Shown: in pieces, positions 56,701-64,000 of the stretch
How the letters are laid out: the number at the start of each line of letters is the position of its first letter
Position numbering within the stretch: position 1 is the stretch's first letter
Origin: Cladorhizidae sp. MBARI D1340-BT2
Taxonomy: Eukaryota; Porifera; Demospongiae; Poecilosclerida; Cladorhizidae
Reading direction: 5' to 3'
NCBI GenBank assembly: GCA_028752905.1
Contig: JAQNBH010000013.1
Span: 14,072,816 to 14,136,815 of the forward strand
Length of the DNA: 64,000 nt
Position numbers and translations under genes: made by a program
Notes under the pieces: model-generated
What the model saw: the letters and a program-made list of their open reading frames with translations, nothing else
Database searches by the model: none
Told to the model about the DNA's origin: nothing

Positions 56701-59700
56701 TGGTTTGCCTTCGACTGCTTCTCTCCACCAGTATATTGACACCCAATAGAGGACAGTGTGAAGGAGTGGGTGTAGTTGCAGGTGTAAATTACTCCTTGGC
56801 TTCTTGGAGAAATAAAATATTGCAACATCCATTTAAGGTATGTTCATTTTGTTCATGACTGAAAATGGTTTTAATTTGGCTCTGTGCCATTTAGTGTTGC
56901 ATATCACTTCACTATGCAAACAAATGAAATTTCTTAAATAACATTTTTCATTCCGCTTCTTCGCAATGCCGACCATTTACCAATTGTTATGAAGGTCAAG
57001 GCTCTGACCAATAGCAGGTGTTTTTTTGTGCAGCTGCACTGGGAGTCCATGTTGATTGCTCATTGTTCACCAATCTCTTTTTTTGGTCAGCAGATTTTAT
57101 CTTAAATGATCTACACAGAACCATGCTAGCAACCTCAAAAATGTTTTGAGTTGCAAATGTAAGTTGGGTTACAGATTCATGAACCCCAGAAGCCATAAAA
57201 AACACGTCATTTGGAAATACCCAGTGCAGCAATCGTTCTCACCCATCATGAAATATCAGTAACAGAGAGTAAATAACATCCTTTAGACATATATAGCATC
57301 CCTCAATTGCTTGATAAGAGCTGTGCAAACTGTGAAATATTTTGAGCATCACACCTTTGGCTTTTTCACTTCATCAAAATACTTACAGTTTCATAATCAT
57401 GGCCTAGATTTGAACTTTACGATCAGAAAATTTCAATTTTAATTTTTTTCCTCGTATCCACAGCATATCAGGTTGGTTTGGCCCATTTTTAAAAAGGCAA
57501 CCCTAAAGTTCATATCTCAGCTAAAACAATCAGAAACTTCTTAGATGCCTAAATAGTGGTTTCTGTCGTTATTAGGACTCCCAGTGTGATTATTTTAAGG
57601 GGGAAAAACAAAACAAAAAAGATTGTGGCTAGAACTTAACTTTGGAGTCCCATAGATTCTGAACACTTCACTGTAAGAAATTTTTATATGCCTAAAAAGA
57701 TAGATCTCTCCGTGTGCTCTCTTCTGGTGCCAAAAATGTTGCTCATGCCACCAGAGTTACTGCAGCCAAAGTTGGAGTGCCTCAAAACCTGTAGTGCTTG
57801 AATTTTGAATTTGTTGCAAATGTGATGAAATTAGTATCTGTGGTAAAGAGGAAGGCATACTCCAGCCTTGTCAATGTCAACTTGTAGATACATTTATACA
57901 TGACTGTGTTGCTACATTTAACAGGTCTTTGTGCGTAAGGGGACACACAATATTGAGAATACAACACTACCATCAGTAGTCACCGCTAAAGTCCTACGCA
58001 TTGTGGTTGTTGAGTGGACTCCTAAGAATCAAGTGTGTCTGAGACTAGAGGCTCTTGGCTGCCTATCCTCACCAGGTATACGACATTTACATAATAACCT
58101 TTCTTGTGTGTTGGGACAGTGGAAAAGTTCATTGTGTATGATTGTTACCATTATAATTAAGACAATGCTGATATATTGGATACAACCACAAAAGATGTTC
58201 TCACTGCATGTTCTCATAATGCATTCAATTTGCAACTTGTGAGTACTCCTTTCCGGTTCTCTCCTGTTTTTACTCCTTCTGGGGGGAGGGAAGCTAGTCA
58301 ACATGGATGAGCTGTTTCATGGCATTAAAAAATTGAAACGTTGTTTGTATGTGTATGTGTGTGTGCATGTTCAGATACGTAACTAGACCAAATTCAACCC
58401 TTGTCGATTTGTGTTCTAGCATTAAATACTGCCCAGAGTTCGTTATTACGTCTTGTCTTTGGACACTGTCTGGTCAAATGTAACCTTTTGCTCATTTGTT
58501 TGGGTGTTGATGGAAACAATCCAAACCAAGTAGACTAAGGCTAGCAGTAGCAGTTGTTGCAGTTGGCTAGCAGTCATGTAGATCACTTTTTTTACTGGGG
58601 ATTGGGGGGAGAAGGAGAAGAAACATCCCAAAGAAAGTAGACTCTTTAGGTATCATGACTTGTAGCTCTAGTGAGGGTAGTATATAACGGTTACCATTTC
58701 CAAAAGGAGAAGGTTGTCTATACTAGATAGAACACAATAACTTGAGGAGGCTTCTCACTCACATAATTTCATTACATAGTGTTAGGCCTGCAGTTATATT
58801 TGGGGTGATCTAGGCTTGGGATTAGGGCAGGAATGCTAGGAATTAAAGTTGTTGCATTGGGGATCATGCTAAAAGTAAATTGTCTACCTCTCCATCACCA
58901 CCTTAATAGTAATTACTATTATTGTGAAACATGCTTCAGTCAAAGGAACTTCAATACAGCTTTTGTGGGAGGTTTAGCCAACTTTTTTTAACCTTGGTAT
59001 TCAGAGATCATGCTAAGAGAGACATGCACCGAACAAGCCCACCTTCAGCACATCTTCCCCTGAAATTTCTTTATAGGACAGATGAATGAGGAATTTTACC
59101 AGAAGAAAATACCTTTGTCGGACTTAGATGATGATTATAGAAAGCTTTGTTTTCAAGGCTCTATGCCAGCTAGAGGAAAGACAAGCATTAAAGAATGACT
59201 TGGTCTGCACTCCTTTTCTGTCGATTAGCTCAATAACTCAAGGTTTAAGGCAATATTTGCAAGATAAAGGAATAGATAGATGGGGAATACTCACTCTGTG
59301 AATAAGGAAGAGGAGTTTTTCCTTGCTGTGCACTTTGAGTCGCATGGCAGATGATTGTAGTGTGCATGTTTGGAGTGATCTCTGCCACAATCAAATAAGT
59401 TAATGGTTGCATGTATATGTGTTTTAACAGATCCCTGACTTATCTTTGATTAGCCATGAAGCAGCTAGCAACTGCAGAAGACTTATATATGTTCCAATAT
59501 AAGCCTGCCACAGGTATTACCCCTATCCCTCCCTGGTCTGTCTAAGTGCCCATTGAGGACATAGGAATACCGACAGGCAGAAACAGTTGATGGAAATATT
59601 ATAGTGCCAACTCTGAGTCTGCCTAATTGTAGCTGGTTTCAAAGCTTTGGGGGAATGTCATGGCCAGGGGGAAAGGCATACGATACCAAAACTCTGCCTG

Positions 59701-62283
59701 TGTTCTTCTGGTCAAGTTATCCCTAGTCCTCCTGGGTTTCATCTGCCCTGGTTTGGTTGTTATGGCTATTTTTAAAAAATAGGGTATGGTCTACTTATCT
59801 AAAACTCCACCCATGTCCTTCTCCTTGTTGAGTTACCCCTATCCTCCTTGGTTGCATCTTCCCTAGGTCCTTAGTATGATCAGCCATTGAAACACAAACA
59901 GATAGAACGGGTCAGAAAATATTAGTGTTGTATTTAACCTATTCTTGAGATGGTTTGGTTGAGTAAAAAGGTTGGATTTGGTTGTAGAGTGGAGCTGAAA
60001 TTCACCCTATAGAATGAAGCCTGAGTTCAAACTTGTTTCTTGTCACTGAGGTGCTGATACCTAATGTTGGAGAAGAACTGAAACGTGTCCACAGAGGCTA
60101 GCATCTGTATATCATCACTGCAGAGATTTACCTCGGTATTGCAGCTTGTCCTTACTATTTTACTTGATTTAAATAAAAAATAATACTCACAACAACAACC
60201 ACATCAACAACAACAACAACCACATCAACAACAACAATAACCACATCAACAATGACAAAGTGAAAATAAACAAGTGTGTGTAATTATTTTCAATGAATAT
60301 TGGTTCCACCTACAGATCCCATGACAACCACCGAACCATACACTGAAGTAACACCTCATACCACTCAGGAGACTCCAACTACTGGAGAAATATCAGAAGC
60401 GACATCCTATGCCACTCAGGAGACAACCACCACTGGAGAAATATCAGAAGCAACGTCGAATAGCATGCAGGAAATTAATCTAGGGTCTCCTCAGAGTCGA
60501 TCTAGAGTGGCCATAGTGGGAGGAGCAGTAGGAGGAGGGATGAGCCTCTTGGTGGCATTGCTATTGCTCATCTTAGTAGTAGAAGCCATTCTTATTTACA
60601 CAAGAAAGAAAAGGTAATAAGGAGTGTAGTTGTACTATAACATGAGGTTATGCAGTGACCATTGTGGCCCCAGAATCTCATAGAGCCAGATCCTGTACTA
60701 GTCACTGGTGGTAAAGGTACAGGCTCTTCAAAACTAATGTAATGTAAAGATGGAAGCCATTTCTCGTTACCCAATTAAACAATTAATTGCACAATAAATA
60801 ATATTCCATTGCATTGACTGAGGGTCGAATAAATTATTCAACTCCCGAAACTTGACGGTACAATCTTTGCTTTTATATACACACAAGACATTTCCTGAAA
60901 TGACAGTGGTATCTTGACCACCAGGGTATAAAAGAGTCTAGTATATTACCAGCTGCCATGAATCATATGATTCTCCATTTTTGTACATGTTTGTATATCT
61001 AACACATATGCATATGTAATCCAGAAATAGTCAAAATCTACCGACATCATCAGGCGTAACATAGCGATACCCATACAGCAAGTACCCAAAAAAGGAGTGG
61101 CCAACAGAATGGAGATGTAACGCACATACAGATGGATATAATACACTTATACACCCAGTATTGGCTAGATTTTCAGGACAGCCTATTCCACAAGTGTGGT
61201 CAGTATGGCAAGTAGCTGCCTTAATTTACCACCCATGCTTCCAAGTGATGCACCACTCTTCCAAGTACTCAGTGTATGACAGGTCAGCTATACCAAACTG
61301 GTAATGAAAGCCTTATGAACTTCAAATATATTCCTCTCTGTGATGTTCTTCCATCACTCATATATACCCTCCTCAACATACATCACATATATGTATTTGT
61401 GTGTGGGGATTATACATTTAGAGAGAGCTTACTCGATATGTATTACTTAAGATGGGCACTGATGAAGGTGGTATAGAAACTATTGAGTATGTGCGTGAGT
61501 GTATATTAGTAGTCAGCAAAACATGTTCATGGACCATCCTGGAGATAATGTCTACAGGAAGACAAGAGGATGGTGAGCCTGAAGAAGAGAGTGAGGAGAA
61601 GAAATGGAAGTAGCCGCTGCTTGTTTGAGATTGAGATATTATAAAACTTGTGTGGTTTGACAGAATTGGGTTAAGCTTAAAGACGAGTTTGAATGCTAAT
61701 TAACAAAGTGGTGAGGAAGTGGATGAGCTATAGACATTATGAGGACTTCAGATGAGTTGCATGAGAAAAATAAGGAAATGAGTTCTTGATGCTGATCGAG
61801 TAGATATTGGAGTAATCCCAGTTAGTGAAAGGAGCACCTTCATTATCAAGCTATAAAAATATTGACTTTCAAACAATCATTCACAAGAGCTGGTTCAAAG
61901 TGATGCAAACTTAAATAGCAATTAAAATTGGTTTTTACTCTTTGTCCACCTGTCTAGCAAATACCTTATTCATGACAGCAATAGTGACCACTTCATTATG
62001 TCATTCACTCTGTATTCTTATTTTAGCATGAAATATGAATGTTGTCAGCGGAGCATCAAGCTGTGTTTGTGTGCGTGTTTATTTATACAGAGCACGAGTT
62101 CAACTCACGGAGAACTGTGAAGCTATTCCAGAGCACATGTGTAAAAATGCCATATATGGAAAGTGAGTTGACCACTCCACAGCTTAGTGAACTTGGTTAT
62201 AGTGAAATGTGATGAATTCTAATGTAATCTCATAGGGAACGAGCTTTGCCTATTCCTTCCAATAATGTACCTGGCAGTTCAAG
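47641..62283 (+). CDS. Gene C: two discoidin domains, mucin-like stalk, transmembrane receptor (3' end outside window)
   Basis: Spliced model: 47698(47641)-47758, 50069-50409, 51061-51211, 55322-55668, 57925-58075, 60316-60613, 62091-62162, 62236-62283, then out of the window. All phases agree (1, 0, 1, 0, 1, 2, 2, 2). Compared with gene B it has a second discoidin domain encoded by an extra exon pair. The terminal tail exon with NPLY repeats should lie beyond 64000. The protein is inferred to be a single-pass surface receptor. The two discoidin domains differ clearly from each other and from B's, so the duplication is not very recent. Confidence 0.8.
47886..47935. repeat. CTT microsatellite
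   Basis: About 50 bp of CTT/CTCTT repeats. Confidence 0.9.
49041..49166 (+). other. Exon-like K/E-rich open stretch
   Basis: After a T-rich tract and GCTGCGCAG the frame reads ETLSAEKKEEKAEGKVEP and ends SVHNNSLAM with TAG at 49164-49166. It could be the last exon of an unseen gene or a processed fragment. Nothing upstream supports a transcript, and it is not part of gene C. Confidence 0.2.
50069..50409 (+). CDS. Gene C exon 2, discoidin domain 1, first part
   Basis: It starts ESCLDGTTEPLISGSRY, with the same ESCLDG as gene B. Then come YTPQQARLG, SWCSSDSLTASS, PWLQVTF, VIQTGGYDG and LTSFQVHIGNG. N-glycosylation sites are possible at NIS, NGT and NST. Phase 1 to phase 0 at CTA|GTAAGA. Confidence 0.85.
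51061..51211 (+). CDS. Gene C exon 3, discoidin domain 1, second part
   Basis: 151 nt: VFVRTMSHDIEDT, then VIARVLRIVAVGWTP and VCLRLEALGC. Phase 0 to phase 1. The stretch CCATCACCAGTC.TTGCTCGAGTTCTACGCATAGTGGCAGTTGG is almost identical to gene B exon 3, closer than to domain 2 of gene C. Confidence 0.85.
53206..53280 (-). repeat. Penelope-type terminal repeat fragment, minus strand
   Basis: The complement reads CTAATGA (expected CTGATGA), stem GGCTAGA-GCA-TCTAGTC, GAAAC, then ATACAATTTGAAGTTGATTA and TTGAGAAGGTGAT. This is the copy with the best-preserved second hammerhead block. Confidence 0.6.
54350..54995. mobile_element. Fold-back element, full copy between the discoidin exon pairs of gene C
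   Basis: The left arm (GGAGCTCAATAGATTCTGCA, TCTCTCTGTGTG, TCTTTTGATACTAATAATGT) recurs as reverse complement (TTAAAACAGAGCACACAGAG, TATGCAGAATCTATGGAGCT). The arms are about 250-300 bp. Same family as 8088-8768. Confidence 0.7.
55322..55668 (+). CDS. Gene C exon 4, discoidin domain 2, first part
   Basis: It starts EPCLNSTIEQVISGSRY, then YTPQQARLEG, SWCSSDSLTASS, PWLQVTF, IIQTGGFNGG and VTKFEVHVGD. The N-terminal Cys is kept. Phase 1 to phase 0 at ATG|GTTAGT. Confidence 0.85.
55669..57924 (+). other. Intron within discoidin domain 2 of gene C
   Basis: A fold-back arm lies at 57620-57860. A 153-codon minus frame at 56367-56828 has no recognisable domain. No gene is supported. Confidence 0.45.
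57620..57860. mobile_element. Fold-back element, half copy
   Basis: CATAGATTCTGAACACTTCA, AAAAGATAGATCTCTCCGTG, GTGCCTCAAAACCTG and a weak remainder of the 8088-8768 arm. It ends 65 bp before the discoidin exon. Confidence 0.6.
57925..58075 (+). CDS. Gene C exon 5, discoidin domain 2, second part
   Basis: 151 nt: VFVRKGTHNIENT, then VTAKVLRIVVVEWTP and VCLRLEALGC. Phase 0 to phase 1 at CCAG|GTATAC. Confidence 0.85.
58076..60315 (+). other. Gene C intron before the stalk exon
   Basis: CAACAA repeats lie at 60190-60250. No gene is seen. Confidence 0.5.
60316..60613 (+). CDS. Gene C exon 6, mucin-like stalk and transmembrane helix
   Basis: 298 nt, as in gene B. The stalk has a 51-bp internal duplication (TGEISEATSYATQETTT-type units starting 60381 and 60432). 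The helix VGGAVGGGMSLLVALLLLIL continues VVEAILIYTRKKR, with a Glu inside the hydrophobic segment where gene B has Gly. It leaves in phase 2 at AG|GTAATA. Confidence 0.85.
60614..62090 (+). other. Gene C intron between membrane and tail exons
   Basis: 60640-60735 matches one unit of the gene B intron repeat (23480-23655). About 61545-61860 aligns with intron blocks of A and B. No gene is seen. Confidence 0.5.
62091..62162 (+). CDS. Gene C exon 7, cytoplasmic-tail exon 1
   Basis: A 72-nt class 2-2 exon encoding ARVQLTENCEAIPEHMCKN and ending NAIYGK, an NxxY motif. The homologous exons are 28114-28179 (B) and the decayed 1028-1099 (A). Confidence 0.75.
62236..62283 (+). CDS. Gene C exon 8, cytoplasmic-tail exon 2, shortened
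   Basis: A 48-nt class 2-2 exon encoding ERALPIPSNNVPGSSR. It aligns with the start of A and B tail exon 2 but ends before the EH..DN..Y part, so the tyrosine is absent. Donor AG|GTATGT. Confidence 0.6.
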
Positions 62284-63346
62284 GTATGTTGTTTTTAAAG
62301 TAATTCGCTTCTCAAGTTAATAGTAGAATAGTCCAGTGATAGGTGAAAGCATCTCATTATGTACAGTCATGGCTTTCTCTCTCTCTATATATATATATCA
62401 TAATCTTAGTTGTTTAGTGTCCTTGCAAATTTTTAAGAAAAACAGCGCATAAGCAAATTGCTTGCTAATTAGCCATACATCCATTGATTTTTCCACAACC
62501 TATACACACCTTGCATAATTTGTTTGACTTGAGCAGAGAAAGAGTTAGTCTTGTGAGCCAGAAGCAGAGCTAGCAATAGCCTCTCAGCACATGTTGTGAT
62601 GGAGTTCACTTTCCATAGTTTCTCAAGGACACCACATCTACAAAACTATATGGACACATTTCATTGGCGAAAGGTTCTGTTAGGCCAAAGACAAGAAAGG
62701 TTATTGCAGCAGACTTGCTATTGGCGAGCAAGATATAATAAAAGAAATTAATAGGCTGAGGACTTCCCTGTAAAGTAACAGGCACTAGAAGATTGCAAGA
62801 AGCTCATTACAAACTATGGGCATTGCACTTTACCTGCCAATTATTTCACCTTAAGGGACTTTTGTCTGTAAATCTTTTGTGGGACTCTTCTAAAGTTAAA
62901 ATTTTTTCCTGGACAAAGTTCATTGAAGTCTCTATCTGTGGCCTGAAGTAAAGAGTACCTTATTAGAGCAATCTAATGGAAGTCACTAAAAACCAATGTA
63001 ACTATCAGAACAAATTCACTTTTTCTTACTTCGAGTTCTGGTCAAAAGTAAAATAATCATGAACCTAGGAGGAAATACGTGTTCCTAGTTTAGAGCTCCA
63101 TAACTTAACCAAATAACTCTATCTCTATAATTATGCTTCTTTTAAGCACCAAAATAGTTGTTATAAGGTTACCATAACAATTATGCATGTACCATAAATC
63201 AGAACCTAATTTCACATACATGTATTTGCAAGATCATTAGATTCTGACCATCCTAAGTGGTCATGGGGTGATCATAGACACTTGAATTTTATAGTGAACT
63301 TGTGTTGCTATAAGCTTGAATATAGAGTACCTCCTCTTTTACTACT
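62284..63346. other. Gene C intron, no gene seen
   Basis: A CTCTCTATATAT repeat lies at 62375-62398. No other feature is supported. Confidence 0.45.
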
Positions 63347-63643
63347 CCTTCACTTTATCTTCAGTGATATTTTGATTTGCGTGACTCCTTATTTAAACAA
63401 ATGATATTTTCACATGATCTACGAACATATTCTGTGACCTTTTAAAAGGGAAGAATGAGCAGTCTGGCCCAGGCAGCAGAAAAGATATATGATTTCTTCA
63501 TAATATATATTATATTATGTATCTGCATTGTAAAAAGAAGTATTGAATCCATTATATATAGTAAAAAATTATTTATGCAAAAATATCATTTGTTTAAATA
63601 AGGAGTCACGTAAGTCAAAATATCACTGAAGATAAAGTGAAGG
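63347..63643. mobile_element. ~300-bp MITE-like element with ~65-bp terminal inverted repeats
   Basis: CCTTCACTTTATCTTCAGTG... at the left and its complement ending GATAAAGTGAAGG at the right match over about 65 bp with very few differences, and include TTATTTAAACAAATGATATT. The interior has no coding sequence. Confidence 0.85.
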
Positions 63644-63741
63644 AAAATCCATTACTAGCATGCATAAGCCCTATATCTCTAACAAGATAACTAGCTAGTT
63701 ACACATTGAAAATTATTTGCGCACGAAATGCTTTTTCCTAC

Positions 63742-64000
63742 CTTCATTGCTAGCACTTGGTGTCATCCACTGTCTGGGAGCATCCTTAAGCTCAGGTAAA
63801 GCTTCTGCACTCCGTCTTTGCATGTTTCTATTGGAGAACACAAAAGTCGATTGCTTCAATATTGAAGATAGCCTTTGAGATCGAAAGCATGTACACCAAG
63901 TGGCCACTAATGCATGGTAGACTAGATTGTTTCCATAATCCGGTAGCCAAGGTACCGCTTTCATTAGGGCAGATGGTAGTTGAAGCTCTTCAAACTCTAG
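63742..64000 (-). CDS. Candidate exon of an unidentified gene, minus strand, partial
   Basis: The minus strand is open from the window edge (LEFEELQLPSALMKAVPWLP) to a donor-like GAAG|GTAGGA at 63742. It reads NNLVYHALVATWCTCF, RSQRLSSILKQSTF and ends TPSASNE in phase 1. Composition looks coding, but no domain is recognised and the upstream part is outside the window. A transposon-derived frame is an alternative. Confidence 0.35.

Noticed and set aside
56367..56828. 153-codon minus-strand frame in the gene C intron
   Set aside because: Cys/His-rich but without a domain pattern, splice support or paralog; probably chance.

Overview
The window is animal genomic DNA: AT-rich, with short exons and GT/AG introns, long introns full of transposon debris, P/THAP, pogo, hAT, Ty3/gypsy and Penelope-like elements, and exons of discoidin-domain receptors. 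I see no bacterial-style operons, CRISPR arrays, rRNA or tRNA genes. The repeat style and gene family would fit a sponge or another early-branching animal. That placement is inference, because no species marker is visible.

The main content is a tandem array of three paralogous plus-strand genes, called A, B and C here. They encode single-pass membrane proteins: signal peptide, one or two F5/8 type C (discoidin) domains, a Ser/Thr-rich mucin-like stalk, a transmembrane segment, and a cytoplasmic tail built from repeated tyrosine motifs (NxxY/NPxY and YEPI). Gene A enters from the left edge, so only its tail is visible (exons 1119-1187 and 10558-10906). Gene B is complete from signal peptide to stop (nine exons between 18592 and 31140, 559 codons from the second ATG). 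Gene C starts at 47641/47698, has two discoidin domains and leaves the right edge after 62283. Exon phases agree at every inferred junction. Introns and 3' UTRs are also alignable between copies, so whole loci were duplicated.

Region by region: 1-11180 is the end of gene A, with a hAT element (1808-4728) and a fold-back repeat (8088-8768) in its last intron. 12345-17038 is a decayed pogo/Tigger element split by a P-type THAP transposon (13102-16553). 18592-31340 is gene B. 31500-33860 is a decayed Penelope-like element with a GIY-YIG endonuclease remnant, followed by a long TTA/ATT microsatellite and a deleted Ty3/gypsy element with both LTRs (34879-36006). 37780-40440 has microsatellites and a locally duplicated segment. 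40514-46881 is further retroelement and hAT debris. 47600-62283 is gene C. The right end has a 300-bp inverted-repeat element (63347-63643) and an open minus-strand reading frame that may be an exon of the next gene.

Working idea: the array encodes related cell-surface receptors with a shared extracellular discoidin module, whose cytoplasmic tails differ in number and integrity of adaptor-binding tyrosine motifs. The sequence shows the domain layout, phases and motif repeats. Ligand, signalling or recognition roles are inference.
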